Shown here in pieces: positions 46,378 through 56,674 of a stretch of 64,000 nucleotides of DNA. Location of the stretch: assembly GCA_013141015.1 (NCBI GenBank), contig JABFRT010000014.1:52122-116121 (forward strand), in the 5' to 3' direction. A model generated the notes under the pieces. It was not told the origin of the DNA. It was given only the letters and a program-made list of their open reading frames with translations, and ran no database searches. How positions within the stretch are numbered: position 1 is the stretch's first letter; each line of letters starts with the position of its first letter. Position numbers and translations under genes: made by a program. The DNA comes from Hyphomicrobium sp. (lineage in GTDB: Bacteria > Pseudomonadota > Alphaproteobacteria > Rhizobiales > Hyphomicrobiaceae).

Positions 46378-49300
46378 AGATCAATTTCTCCGCCTGGGCG
46401 ATTCGTAATCCAGTACCGCCGATCCTGTTGTTTGCCGTGCTCTTGCTGCTCGGCACCATCAGTTTCATGCGGCTGCCGGTGACCAAGTTTCCGAACATCG
46501 ACATTCCGGTTGTGCTGGTGCAGGTGGCGCAGGGCGGCGCCACGCCCGCCGAACTTGAAACACAGGTGACGCGCGAAATCGAAGACGCGATTGCCAACAT
46601 CACAGGTGTCAAGCACATCGTCTCGACCGTCTCCGACGGCGTATCGACCACGGCAATTGAGTTCCGCTTGGAAATCAACACCGACCGCGCGGTGCTCGAC
46701 GTCAAGGATGCGGTCGATAAGATCCGCATGAATCTGCCGCGCTCGATTGACGAACCCATTGTCTCGCGCATCGACGTTGAGGGTCAAGCGATCCTGTCTT
46801 ACGCCGCCGCCAGCCCGGGCCTCACGCTCGAACAGTTGTCGTGGCATGTGGATGACGTGATCAAGCGGCAATTGCTTGGCTTGAAGGGTGTCGGCAAGGT
46901 TGAACGCTACGGCGGCGTCAAACGCGAGATCCGCGTCTCGCTTGATCCCGACCGGCTGTTGGCATTTGGTATCACGGCCGCAGAAGTCAGCAATCAGCTG
47001 CGCACAACCAATATCGATCTGGGATCGGGACGCGGCGAAGTTGGCGGCCAGGAGCAGGCGATCCGCGTGCTCGCCGGCGCGCGCAATGTCGAAACGCTGG
47101 CTGGGACAAAAATCAAACTTTCCGGCGGCCGCCAGGTGCGCCTGTCGGATCTCGGCAAAGTGACCGATGACGCCAGCGAGCAACGTTCGTTCGGCCGGTT
47201 GAACGGCGAGCCGGTCGTAGCGTTCGCGATTTTCCGCTCCAAGGGCGCGAGCGAAATGTCGATGCAGGCGGTGGTCGACAAGAAGCTCGCCGAACTGCGG
47301 GAGAAATACCCCGACGTCAAGCTGACCAAGATCGATGACGCGGTGTCCTATACGGCCGGCAACTATCGCGCGGCCATGGAAACGCTGATCGAAGGATCGG
47401 TGCTGGCCGTGCTCGTGGTGCTGCTGTTTCTGAAGAACATGCGCGCAACGCTGATCGCGGCGATTGCGCTGCCGCTGGCCGCCATCCCGACATTCGCGAT
47501 TATGAGCATGCTCGGCTTCTCGCTGAACCTCGTCAGCTTGCTTGCGATTACACTTGCGACCGGCATTCTGGTCGATGATGCAATCGTCGAAATCGAAAAC
47601 ATCGTGCGCCATATGAATATGGGCAAGTCGCCGTATCGCGCGGCACTTGAAGCCGCCGACGAAATCGGGCTCGCGGTGATCGCGATTTCATTGACCATCG
47701 TCGCGATCTTTGCGCCGGTGTCGTTTATGGGCGGCGTTCCCGGACAATACTTCAAACAGTTCGGCTTGACGGTCGCATCCTCGGTATTGATTTCGCTGCT
47801 TGTCGCGCGCCTCATCACGCCCATGATGGCTGCCTATCTGATGAAGCCGGTTGTCGAGAAACCGCATGTCGATGGCATCATCATGCGCGCTTATACGCGG
47901 CTGCTCACAGGCACGCTTCGCAATGCCTGGACGCGCTACGGCATGGTGGCGCTTGGCTTTTCGGTTCTCGTTGCATCGGTCTGGGCGACCAACATGCTGC
48001 CGTCCGGTTTTCTGCCGGAAGAAGACCGTTCGCGCGCCGTTGTTTCGGTTGAACTTCCGCCCGGCTCGACGCTTGAAGATACCCAGGTGACGACCGACCA
48101 GATGGTCAAAGCCTTGAAGGCGATACCCGAAATCGACACCGTGTTCGTGCTCGGCGGAACAAGCCCGACTGGCAGCCTTGAAGTGCGCCGCGCAGCGTTG
48201 CAGATCACACTGGTCCACAAGTCCAAGCGCGTCAAAAAGCAAAAGCAGATCGAAGTCGATATCGCGCATGCGCTATCCGTGACGCCGGACGTCAGAACCT
48301 GGTTTGTCAACGAACGCGGCGAACGCACGCTGTCGTTCAACTTGCTGTCCAACGACGGCCGCGCACTCGGCATTGCCGTCGGCAAACTGGAAAGCGCATT
48401 GCGCAGGTGCCGGGCTTCAGAAGCCCCGCGTCTGAAGCCGAACTCGAACGGCCGGAAATCCGGGTGACGCCACGCTTTGATGAAGCCGCCAAGCTTGGCG
48501 TATCGCCGGATCAGATTTCCGAGACGATCCGCGTCGCGACCATCGGCGATATCGAAGCCAACCTACCGAAATTTAACGCCGGCGACCGGCAAATTCCGAT
48601 CCGCATTCAGCTGACTGAAATCTCGCGCACGGACGTCAAGCGCATCGAGCAACTGCGCGTGACCAGCACCTCTGGCAAATCGATTCCGTTGACGGCGGTT
48701 GCTGACGTGACGTTCAGCCAAGGCCCGAGCACAATCACGCGCTTCGACCGGCAACGCAGCGCCAAAATCGGCGCCGACCTGGTGCGCGGTCTCGCGCTAT
48801 CCGATGGCCGTGAGCGCTTTCTGAAAGCCGTTGAAGACGTCAAACTGCCAGATGGCGTGAAGCTGCAGGCATCTGGTGACGCGGAAATCCAGGATGAAGT
48901 GGCGCAAGGCTTCATCACGGCGATGGGCACCGGGCTGCTGCTGGTGCTTGGCGTGCTGATCTTGCTGTTCGCCAGCGTCACCCAGCCGATCACCATTTTG
49001 TTGTCGCTGCCGTTGTCGTTCAGCGGCGTGGTGGTTGGCTTGCTGGCAACCAACAACGCCGTGACCATGCCGGTCTATATCGGCTTGCTGATGCTGATGG
49101 GCATCGTGACCAAGAACGCGATCATGCTGGTCGACTTTGGTGTCGAGAAAATGAAGGAAGGCGTGGCCCGCAACGAGGCGATCATTGACGCCGGCCGCAA
49201 GCGCGCCCGGCCAATTGTCATGACCACACTGGCCATGGCCGCCGGAATGTTGCCAAGCGCACTGGCCTTCGGTGACGGCGGCGAGTTCCGCGCACCGATG

Positions 49301-49516
49301 GCGATTGCCGTAATCGGCGGACTGTTGGTCTCGACCGTGCTATCGCTTGTCTTCGTGCCGTCATTCTTCACGGTCATGGACGATCTCGGCAATCTGGTGC
49401 GCTGGATGTTTGGCGGCTTCATCGGCCCGACCGACGAGCCGCATGCCATCGATGAAAACGCCGTGCCGCTGCATCCAAGACCGGCCGCCGACGTCAAAGC
49501 CCTCGCTGCGGAATAA
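46374..49516 (+). pseudogene. RND efflux permease, reading frame broken at about 48405
   Basis: An inner-membrane RND pump of about 1047 residues if read through one frame change. Frame 1 (46374-48467) holds NFSAWAIRNPVPPILLFAVLLLLG, the proton-relay helix LLAITLATGILVDDAIVEIENI, and the first half. It then degenerates into SALRRCRASEAPRLK. The second half continues in the next frame from 48407 (VPGFRSPASEAELERPEIRV through GIVTKNAIMLVDFGVEKM). Restoring one C in GCGC[C]AGG gives ALRQVPGF and an uninterrupted protein. The total is 3143 nt, one short of a multiple of three. It may be inactive, or a sequencing error. Confidence 0.8.
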
Positions 49517-49617
49517 AATAAATGTCCGTGCAGCGATTGTGATTGGGGCCTCAAGTCCTTACGTTCCCGGCCTGACGACTGATACCGGTCTTTACCGTTA
49601 CCCCTTGAGGAGCTGCC

Positions 49618-50841
49618 ATGTTCGACGCAAAATCCATTCTTGAAAGCCTCGTGCGCGGAGCCGCACCGCAGAACCAGGCCCCGCAGGGCGGTGGCGGTGG
49701 GCTTGGCGACATCCTCGGTCAGATCCTCGGTGGCGGCCAACAGGGCCAAGCTGGCGGCGGTGGTGGTGGCGGCCTGGGTGATATCCTGGGCCAAATCGGC
49801 AAAATGACCAACCCGGGCGGCGGCGCTCCAGCTCAGCGCGGCGCCCGTACTGACGCGGGTCAAGATTCACAAGGTGGCGGCGGCCTCGCCGACATTCTGG
49901 CTGAAGTGCAGCGCCAGCTCGGCCAAGGCGGCCAGCAGGGTGGTCAGCAGGGCGGCGGCGCGCATGCCCCACAGACGCGCCAGGCCAGCGAAGCGCCGTC
50001 CGCCGGCGACGGTGGCCTCGGCGATATTCTCGGACAGTTGAAGGGCGCGCTCGGTCAAGCCGGTGGTTCCGGCGCGGCGGGTGGCGGCGGCATCGCCGAC
50101 ATTCTCGGCCAGATCCTCGGTCAGGCAACAGCTGGCGCCAAGGAAGGCGCGACCCGTATTGGCGAAGCGACCGGTGCCAAAGATGCGCTCGGCCGCGTCA
50201 CTGGCGGTCAGTCGCCGGAAGAGCTGCTCGAAAAGCTCAAAGGCCTGGTGCGCGACAACCCGATGGCGGCAACCGGTGCTGCAGGTGGTCTCGGTGGACT
50301 CGTGCTTGGCACCAAGACCGGCCGCGCCATGGCTGGCAGTGCGGCACGCATCGGCGCGTTGGCGTTGATCGGCGGCCTTGCCTACAAGGCATTCCAGAAC
50401 TATCAGGCCGGCCGGCCGCTGATCACCGGCGCGATGCCGGCGGAAGCAGCTCCCCAGGGTTCGGGCTTTGAACCGGCAGCCGTCACCAACGAAAGCGCGG
50501 CGCTCTATATCCGCGCCATGATTGCAGCGGCCGCCGCTGACGGACGCATCGACCCCGCCGAGCAGGCCAAGATCCTTGGCGGGTTGAAACAGGCGGGCGT
50601 TGACGCGGAAGCCGAAGAGTTCCTGGCTAACGAGTTGAACAATCCGGCAAGCGTTGAAGATTTGGCTGGCGCCGTGACGTCGCCTGAAGAAGCAGTTCAG
50701 CTCTATACCGCGGCGCGCATGGCAATCGAGCCCGATACACGCGGTGAGCAGGCATACCTCGCTTCGCTGGCCGCGGCGCTTGGCGTCGATAACAAGCTGG
50801 CAGCCCATATTGATGCGACGACGCGCAGCGCGGCGGCGTGA
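49618..50841 (+). CDS. DUF533 (TerB-like) protein with Gly-rich repeats
   Basis: A 407-residue protein. Residues 25-170 hold five copies of a GGG-L/I-G/A-DIL-G/A-Q/E motif in Gly/Gln-rich sequence. A glycine-rich hydrophobic segment (GAAGGLGGLVLGTKTGRAMAGSAARIGALALIGGLAYKAF, about 220-260) follows, then the DUF533/TerB-like helical domain (AALYIRAMIAAAAADGRIDPAEQAKILGGLKQAG, about 295-405). The family is annotated as tellurite resistance TerB-like; that activity is not shown. The gene has a GAGGAG ribosome site and stands between efflux and exporter genes. Confidence 0.85.
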   Translation: MFDAKSILESLVRGAAPQNQAPQGGGGGLGDILGQILGGGQQGQAGGGGGGGLGDILGQIGKMTNPGGGAPAQRGARTDAGQDSQGGGGLADILAEVQRQLGQGGQQGGQQGGGAHAPQTRQASEAPSAGDGGLGDILGQLKGALGQAGGSGAAGGGGIADILGQILGQATAGAKEGATRIGEATGAKDALGRVTGGQSPEELLEKLKGLVRDNPMAATGAAGGLGGLVLGTKTGRAMAGSAARIGALALIGGLAYKAFQNYQAGRPLITGAMPAEAAPQGSGFEPAAVTNESAALYIRAMIAAAAADGRIDPAEQAKILGGLKQAGVDAEAEEFLANELNNPASVEDLAGAVTSPEEAVQLYTAARMAIEPDTRGEQAYLASLAAALGVDNKLAAHIDATTRSAAA

Positions 50842-50903
50842 TACTTGGCGCATCCGGCTCCCCTGAAGGGGAGCCGGCCAGGTGCGCGGGAGTACCGAGC
50901 TAA

Positions 50904-50947
50904 ACAAAAAAGGGCGCTGACCGTGAGGTCAGCGCCCTTTTTGTTTT
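50904..50947. terminator. Strong bidirectional terminator
   Basis: A perfect 11-bp stem GGGCGCTGACC / GGTCAGCGCCC (50912-50922 and 50927-50937) with loop GTGA, A-run before and T-run after. It ends the DUF533 transcript and the convergent exporter operon. Confidence 0.9.
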
Positions 50948-50964
50948 CAAATTAATTGATTGGT

Positions 50965-52053
50965 TCAGTTGGTCTTTGACGGCGCCGTCGCGGCGGCGGT
51001 CGATGCGCCGTCAAGCTTGAAATAGGTATCGACGCGCATACCCGTGAACAGCGGCGGGTTACCGTCGAGGCCGACCATGACTTCGACGACTTCGACATCG
51101 TTCGGACGGCGCGGGCCACGCGTTGCGATGCGCGGCGTACCAAGCGACTGCGAGATCGAGGTGACCGCACCTTCAAACTGCTTGTCGGGGAATGCGTCCG
51201 CCTTGACCACAACCTTCTGGCCGACCGTGATCTTGGCGGCATCACGCTCTTCGACTTCGGCGCGGACGCGAAGCCCGCTCAAATCACCAAACACCAGCAG
51301 CGCGCTTTCGGGCGACGGCACGGCGGTTTCACCCATCTTGCCGATCATGTTGAGAACAGTGCCATCGGTTGGCGCACGCACGCGGGTGCGCTCAAGCGCG
51401 ATTTCAGCCGACGACAGTTCCGAACGCGCAAGGGCAAGCGACGATTCAAGCCGCTGAAAGTTCGGCATGCCGGACTTGGCGTTGACAGTCGCGAGCGAGG
51501 CGCGGGCGACATCTAGCTTGGCTTTGGCACTGGCAACTTTTGTGCGCTCGGCGGCGACGGCTTCAGCATTGCCGCTATTGGCTCTGAGAGACCGCACCGC
51601 AGCGTCGAACGACTCGCGCGCGGCAAACAAAGTGCGTTCGGCATCCGCCACCGCGTCCTCGGCAGTACGCCGGTCAAGTGCCAGACCTGTTGCCTTTTCT
51701 TCTTCACGTTCACGCACGCGCACCCCGACTTCGGCGAGGGCGGCGGCAACTTTGGTGTAAATGTCCTGATCATCGAGGCGCAGCAGCAGATCGCCGGCCT
51801 GAACCTTGTCGTTGGTTTTGGCGAGCACTTCGACTATGCGGCCCGGCATCTGGCTGGCGATGCGGATTTCGCCGTCTTTCGGTTCAACGCGCCCCGTCGC
51901 GGACGCAGCCCACTGCGGCGCGGCGGCAGCGCTCTGCGCATAGGCCACATCATTGCCCGGCCGCGCGGCAAGCGCGTTGATCGCGAAGCCTCCGGCAATG
52001 GCCATAACAGCGGCTAAGCCGATGGTCGTGATGGCAGGATCGATCTTAAGCAT
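50965..52053 (-). CDS. ABC exporter membrane-fusion protein (DevB/HlyD type)
   Basis: A 362-residue HlyD/DevB adaptor. An N-terminal helix (TIGLAAVMAIAGGFAINALA) is followed by lipoyl halves (WAASATGRVEPKDGEIRIASQMPGRIVEVLAKTNDKVQAGDLLLRL and ERTRVRAPTDGTVLNMIGK) around an alpha-hairpin (about 95-215). It ends in ATAPSKTN. It is the last gene of a three-gene unit and its start overlaps the ATPase stop by 8 nt, so it is cotranscribed with ATPase and permease. Confidence 0.9.
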   Translation of the reverse strand: MLKIDPAITTIGLAAVMAIAGGFAINALAARPGNDVAYAQSAAAAPQWAASATGRVEPKDGEIRIASQMPGRIVEVLAKTNDKVQAGDLLLRLDDQDIYTKVAAALAEVGVRVREREEEKATGLALDRRTAEDAVADAERTLFAARESFDAAVRSLRANSGNAEAVAAERTKVASAKAKLDVARASLATVNAKSGMPNFQRLESSLALARSELSSAEIALERTRVRAPTDGTVLNMIGKMGETAVPSPESALLVFGDLSGLRVRAEVEERDAAKITVGQKVVVKADAFPDKQFEGAVTSISQSLGTPRIATRGPRRPNDVEVVEVMVGLDGNPPLFTGMRVDTYFKLDGASTAAATAPSKTN

Positions 52054-52798
52054 GCAACTTACGCCTCTTGGTCAAATCAGTGATTTCCGGGGAATTGACA
52101 CCCTCGGGCCGGCGCTCCTCGCCGACGATTTTGCCGTCTTCAATGCGAATGATCCGGTCGGCATAGCCTAGCGTCCGGTTATCATGCGTGACGGCCAGAA
52201 CAGAGCGGTTCTGCTCGCGTGCAACCCGTGACAGCAATTCCATCACGGCTTTGCCGTTCTCACTATCGAGAGCGGCGGTCGGTTCGTCCGCAAGGACGAT
52301 CGAAGGAGAGGATGCAATGGCGCGGGCAACAGCCACGCGCTGCTGTTCGCCGCCCGACAGTCCGCCTGGATAATTGGTCAACCGGTGGCCAAGGCCGACG
52401 TCGCGCAGCACTTCCTCGGCGCGGCTGGTCGCCGCGTAGCCGGTGATACCGCGCACATCAAGAGCGATGCGCACGTTCTCAATGGCGTTTAGCGTTGGGA
52501 ACAAGTTGTATGACTGGAAGATGAAGCCGAGATGGTCGCGCCGGACGCGGGCCAGCTCTTCAGCCGACATGCCGGTGATTGTCTCGCCAGCAATTTTGAG
52601 CGTGCCGGACGTTGGCGTCATGATGCCGCCGAGGATCGACAGCAGCGTGGTCTTGCCGGAGCCCGACGGGCCCATGAGCAGCGTCAGCTCGCCGGGAACC
52701 AGCTCAAGGCTGACGCCTTTCAGCGCCATCACAAGGCCGGCACCCTGGCCGAGTTCCTTGACGACATTTTCACATTGCAGAACGGGCGTGCCACTCAT
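52046..52798 (-). CDS. ABC exporter ATPase (DevA/LolD type)
   Basis: A 250-residue ATPase of the MacB/LolD/DevA group. Walker A is GPSGSGKTT, the Q-loop is FIFQSYNLFP, the signature is LSGGEQQRVAVARA, Walker B is SIVLADEPTAALD, and the switch His is in LAVTHDNRTLGYADR. It powers the three-gene exporter and is coupled to both neighbours by short overlaps. Confidence 0.93.
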   Translation of the reverse strand: MSGTPVLQCENVVKELGQGAGLVMALKGVSLELVPGELTLLMGPSGSGKTTLLSILGGIMTPTSGTLKIAGETITGMSAEELARVRRDHLGFIFQSYNLFPTLNAIENVRIALDVRGITGYAATSRAEEVLRDVGLGHRLTNYPGGLSGGEQQRVAVARAIASSPSIVLADEPTAALDSENGKAVMELLSRVAREQNRSVLAVTHDNRTLGYADRIIRIEDGKIVGEERRPEGVNSPEITDLTKRRKLHA

Positions 52799-53925
52799 CT
52801 TGAAAACACCGTAGCTGGATCAATTTTCGTGACTTTGACAATCGCCGACAGGGCCGAGATGGCGCACATGCCGACTGTCAACGCGAACAACCAGAATGCA
52901 AGACCCGGTGTCATGACAAGGGGCAGTGCGGAGTTCCGGCTGGCATAGAGTATTAGCAGCGCGATGATCATACCGAGCGCATAGCCGATGACGGCACTGA
53001 GACCGGCCTGCGCCAGGATGACCTTATGAATGTATCCCTTGGTCGAGCCGAGCGCGCGCAAAGTGGCGAACTCATGAATGTGGTCTTTGGTGCTCGAATA
53101 TAGCGTCTGCGCGACGATGACCGTGCCAACAAGCGAGCCGAGCAGGGCGCCGCCAATGAGCGCCAACCCAGCGCCGGTTTTAAACAGCCATTGTTTCAAG
53201 CTGCGGGCGCGGAATTCTTCGCGCGTCAGAACATCGGCTGACGAAAGCCTGGACGACAGGTTGGCCTGCACCTCCTCAAGCTTGGCGCCCGGCGCAAGCT
53301 TGATCAGAAGAAATGTAATGGCGTCACTCGGCGCGCCGAGCAACTGGCGGGCGCGATTGAGCGTGGTGTAGGCATAGGGTGACTGGGTGAACGAGCGCAC
53401 GCCCTCGGTCAAGGCGCGGATTTTGACGCGGCCCATCTGGACCTGCGCGGTATCACCGATGCCTTTGATGCCGAGTTCGCCGAGATAGCTGCGGTCGACG
53501 GCGATGGCATCGGGGGCCTTGATATCTTCCAGAGTTCCTTCAGCGAGCGACCAGGGCACAAGACCTTTATCTGCAAAATCACTGCCGATAACGACGACGC
53601 GCGATGAGCCGCCTTCCGGCTTGCGCCATTCGGCAAACGACACAACCAGCGGCACAACCGACTGCACGCCAGGGGTCGCCAGCGCTTGATGACGCTCGCG
53701 ATCAGTCAGCAATACGCCGCCGTCTTCAAAGCTCTTGGCGCCGAACGTGGTCACCCACAAATCGCCATCGGCCCTGTCGATGTTGGCTGTGATCATGCGG
53801 CTTGAACCGAGGTACAGGCCAAGTTGCACGGCAACCAGCACGATCGAAAACAGAATGCCGATCAGCGTCACCGCCAGGCGAATACGATCATGAACAAGGT
53901 TGCGAAGTGCGAGTGTCAATATCAT
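52795..53925 (-). CDS. ABC exporter permease (DevC type)
   Basis: A 376-residue MacB/FtsX-type permease of the DevC group. One N-terminal helix (LAVTLIGILFSIVLVAVQLGLYLG) precedes a periplasmic domain of about 200 residues; three C-terminal helices follow (LALIGGALLGSLVGTVIVAQTLYS, VILAQAGLSAVIGYALGMIIALLILYAS, ALPLVMTPGLAFWLFALTVGMCAISALSA). ATG 53925 places the first helix correctly. DevBCA exporters move lipids or peptides in cyanobacteria; the cargo here is unknown. It is the first gene of the unit. Confidence 0.9.
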   Translation of the reverse strand: MILTLALRNLVHDRIRLAVTLIGILFSIVLVAVQLGLYLGSSRMITANIDRADGDLWVTTFGAKSFEDGGVLLTDRERHQALATPGVQSVVPLVVSFAEWRKPEGGSSRVVVIGSDFADKGLVPWSLAEGTLEDIKAPDAIAVDRSYLGELGIKGIGDTAQVQMGRVKIRALTEGVRSFTQSPYAYTTLNRARQLLGAPSDAITFLLIKLAPGAKLEEVQANLSSRLSSADVLTREEFRARSLKQWLFKTGAGLALIGGALLGSLVGTVIVAQTLYSSTKDHIHEFATLRALGSTKGYIHKVILAQAGLSAVIGYALGMIIALLILYASRNSALPLVMTPGLAFWLFALTVGMCAISALSAIVKVTKIDPATVFSR

Positions 53926-54252
53926 CGAATGTGCCAGATCATTGAAAGCGCACTGCAAGCAGCGCGCAAGAATGGATTAAGTGCTGCGCAATTCGCCCGC
54001 CGGCGCCGGGTTGCCGGATAAAACGGCCGCGCCGTTAACACCCTGAAATAGGACTGAACTTATATACTGAGCAGAGGTTTATGGCCACATACCGTCTAGC
54101 GCCGCGCGCCAATGCGCCGCTTTCAGGCTTAATGCTCAACACTATGTAGCAACATCATGGATCAAGCCAAGAATGCCTTCACCGTGTTTTCTTATCCAAC
54201 TTCAATGTTTTGCCGTTTTCAGGGCATAAACGCCAGGAAGTCCAACAGTCAC

Positions 54253-55122
54253 ATGCGATCTTTTGTCATGAAAAACGCGTCTCATTGGAAGTTGCTGGCA
54301 GGGCCTCAGATCTGCGCGGCCTTAGCGTTCACTGCCTGCGCCGCCGTGCCAGTGACCCATGCCGGACCGATGCCAAAAGAAGCCGGCGTTTGGTTTGACG
54401 ATACCGGCAAGGGGGCTGTCAAAATTGAACCCTGCGGCACTAAGCTTTGCGGCCGCATCGTTTGGCTCAAAGATCTCGTCAATGACAAAGGCCAGCCCTT
54501 GATCGACCGGCACAATCCCGATGCCAGCCTGAATAAGCGGCCGATCTGCGGCTTACAGATCCTCGGCCAGCTCGATGCGATGCCGGAAGGCGGCTTCGAT
54601 AACGGCTGGATCTACGATCCCAAAGAAGGCAAATCCTACAGCCTCGCATTGACTTTGAGCGGGCCGGATGAGCTGAGCGTGACCGGCTACAAGGGTGTCA
54701 AATTTCTTAGCAAAACTTTCATCTGGAAGCGCGCAAAGACCGAACTGCCGAGTTGTGCAGCCGGACCTATTGAGGCCAAAAGCACGGGTGGCGCTGCTGC
54801 TCCAGCAACCGCAGCCGGTTCGGCCGGGGTGAACGCCAAGGTGCCGGCAAAAGCCGAAGCACCTGCAGCGGCGCCTTCGCAAAAGTCCAGTAAGGCCGGT
54901 GCGGGCGAAGCTCTGCCTTGGTCAAGCGGTCCGGCGAAGGCTGCCCCTCCAACGGCGAAAGTGCAGCCGCAAGGTGCGTCAAACCTCGGCGGGGCAAAAT
55001 TGACAGCGCCTAAAGCACCGGTCGCTAAAGCGACGGCCGGGAAGCCCGCCGCGTCGAAGGCGGCACCCGTAAAAACTGCACCCGCAAAGGCTAAATCGGC
55101 AATTGGTGAGCCGACCAACTGA
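54253..55122 (+). CDS. DUF2147 protein with Ala/Lys/Pro-rich tail
   Basis: A 289-residue secreted protein. The signal peptide spans ALAFTACAAVPVTHAGP. The DUF2147 domain includes AGVWFDDTGKGAVKIEPCGTKLCGRIVWLKD, GLQILGQLDAMPEGGFDNGWIYDPKEGKSYSLALTLSG and SKTFIWKRA. From about residue 165 the sequence is Ala/Lys/Pro-rich and disordered, as if binding to the wall or membrane. The start is uncertain between ATG 54253 and 54268, and an earlier in-frame ATG at 54157 is less likely. DUF2147 proteins are periplasmic lipid- or stress-linked; no activity is known. Confidence 0.8.
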   Translation: MRSFVMKNASHWKLLAGPQICAALAFTACAAVPVTHAGPMPKEAGVWFDDTGKGAVKIEPCGTKLCGRIVWLKDLVNDKGQPLIDRHNPDASLNKRPICGLQILGQLDAMPEGGFDNGWIYDPKEGKSYSLALTLSGPDELSVTGYKGVKFLSKTFIWKRAKTELPSCAAGPIEAKSTGGAAAPATAAGSAGVNAKVPAKAEAPAAAPSQKSSKAGAGEALPWSSGPAKAAPPTAKVQPQGASNLGGAKLTAPKAPVAKATAGKPAASKAAPVKTAPAKAKSAIGEPTN

Positions 55123-55145
55123 ATTGATGCAGACATTTCCTGCAA

Positions 55146-55187
55146 CAAAAAACCGGCGCTTGAGGATCTCTCAAGTGCCGGTTTTGT
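55146..55187. terminator. Bidirectional terminator
   Basis: AACCGGCGCTTGAG (55151-55164) pairs with CTCAAGTGCCGGTT (55170-55183) around a 5-nt loop, with an A-run before and a T-run after. It closes the DUF2147 gene; the hydrolase gene converges on it. Confidence 0.85.
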
Positions 55188-55238
55188 GATGTCCGTCTCT
55201 GATCGTTGAGAGGCGCTGCTTATCCAGCGGCGCTCAAA

Positions 55239-56132
55239 TTATTCAGCGGCGCCGTGCGACTGCTTGGCAATCGACGGGCGAACGTCGACCGGTTTCTTGA
55301 CCGGGCGGACGCGGGCCAGCACACGATCAACGAAATCGATCGAGCGGTCGGCGACATAGCCGCGCTGACGGTCAAGCGTGACCAAATGGTAGCTGTCTTC
55401 CAAAACACAGACTTCGACCATGCCGGCGAGCTTGCGCTGCAGAACCATGGTGTTCTTGATGTCGCTCTGATCGTCCTGCCGCGGATGGAAGATGAGCGTG
55501 TGCTGCGTGATCTTCGGCAACAGCGGCTTGACGTTGCGCACAAGGCGCATGAACTCATAAACCGTGCCGCCGCTGCGCGCGGTAATGTCAGCGGGCGAGG
55601 CGCCGTCACCCTTCATGGCGTCCAGCGCGAAATTGCGGACGCGCTCGTCTTTGATGCCGTGCGGTGCCGGGGTGCGCAATTTAAACAAGCGCGCGGTCCA
55701 CTTATCGCTGACAAGGTGGAACAGCTTGATGGTCTTGGGGATGGCCCAGCCATTAACCGCAAGCGTTGGTGCGAACAACATCAAGGCGCTGGTTTCAGCC
55801 GAACGGAATGCAGCGAGGCGCAGCGCCAGCACCGCACCAGCGGACGCCCCGCCAACAATGACGGTGTCACAATGCTTGCGCAGATCATCGAAAGCGTGCT
55901 CGGCGGCTGTGTACCAATCGCGCCACGTCGACATGCCCGACACATCGGTGCCGAATGTCAGGCCAGGAATGACCGGGCAATAGACAGTATGCCCTTGGCG
56001 AGCAAGCGACTGGGCAACGAACTTCAATTCGAGAGGCGACCCACCCAAAGAATGGAGAAGCAATACACCAGTCGGCCCACCCGGGATGAACACGCTGCCG
56101 CGGGGCGGCTGGAATTTATGTACTGATTTCAT
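55239..56132 (-). CDS. Alpha/beta hydrolase (carboxylesterase/monoacylglycerol lipase type)
   Basis: A 297-residue alpha/beta hydrolase. The nucleophile is in VGGASAGAVLAL (G-x-S-x-G), the oxyanion motif is LLHSLGGSPLEL, the acid is likely in HPRQDDQSD, and the His is in EDSYHLVTLDRQRG. The strand order and size resemble Est30/monoacylglycerol lipase-like esterases. The substrate is unknown. ATG 56132 is preferred over 56165. It is divergent from the large hypothetical gene. Confidence 0.85.
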   Translation of the reverse strand: MKSVHKFQPPRGSVFIPGGPTGVLLLHSLGGSPLELKFVAQSLARQGHTVYCPVIPGLTFGTDVSGMSTWRDWYTAAEHAFDDLRKHCDTVIVGGASAGAVLALRLAAFRSAETSALMLFAPTLAVNGWAIPKTIKLFHLVSDKWTARLFKLRTPAPHGIKDERVRNFALDAMKGDGASPADITARSGGTVYEFMRLVRNVKPLLPKITQHTLIFHPRQDDQSDIKNTMVLQRKLAGMVEVCVLEDSYHLVTLDRQRGYVADRSIDFVDRVLARVRPVKKPVDVRPSIAKQSHGAAE

Positions 56133-56674
56133 AAGCTTAGAACAACTCTCTCTTACTTCACGCAAACAGACTTACGACGCCGCGATTAAGAATGCTAACG
56201 CAACTTTGTCGCGCTGCCGCAGAGTCCGACCCAATAGCGTCCCTAAAATGCTCAGATGCTTATCACCTTTGTATTACGAAGCCGCTGATATGGCCAGTTG
56301 TTTCACTGTTCAAGGTCGCCACCTTGGTAAACACAGGCTTTATGCCGCACTGCACAACGACGGTGTAATTCGCTCGGAATAATAAAGATTTCGTTGCTGC
56401 ACTGCGGCAAAACGTTGGCCGGACCAGGGCCGGATCACGACTGCGGGCGGTGCCGGGTAAGAGCTCCCTCATCGCATTTTCGTTGCTTATGCATGCGGCC
56501 TGCAGGCCAGGGGTGGCGGGCACCGCCCCTCAGGCATCTCATAAAACAGGCGTCCGCCGCATCGCGGCCGCAAAAGCGCGCCTGGCCGCTGTTAACCCGC
56601 ATTTGCATCGCTATAAGGGAACCAGTGTTCTGGCGCTTCAGCCAGATTGGCTCACACGCGAGGAAGCCCGGTCG
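56133..56674. other. Long intergenic region without a clear gene
   Basis: About 540 bp between the divergent hydrolase and large hypothetical genes. The open frame that continues upstream of 56675 to 56450 is Arg/Ala-rich without protein-like features. An AT-richer stretch (56130-56400) could hold promoters. I see no conserved gene or RNA. Confidence 0.45.

Noticed and set aside
46161..47612. 483-codon minus-strand frame
   Set aside because: Antisense to the RND adaptor and permease; composition (His/Arg/Asp-rich) is that of a shadow.
48395..48412. Programmed frameshift in the RND permease
   Set aside because: No slippery heptamer or downstream stimulatory stem was seen, and RND pumps are not known to use one.
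49867..50907. 346-codon minus-strand frame opposite the DUF533 gene
   Set aside because: Shadow of a strongly biased, Gly-rich gene.
55206..56126. 306-codon plus-strand frame opposite the alpha/beta hydrolase
   Set aside because: The hydrolase strand has catalytic motifs; this frame has none.
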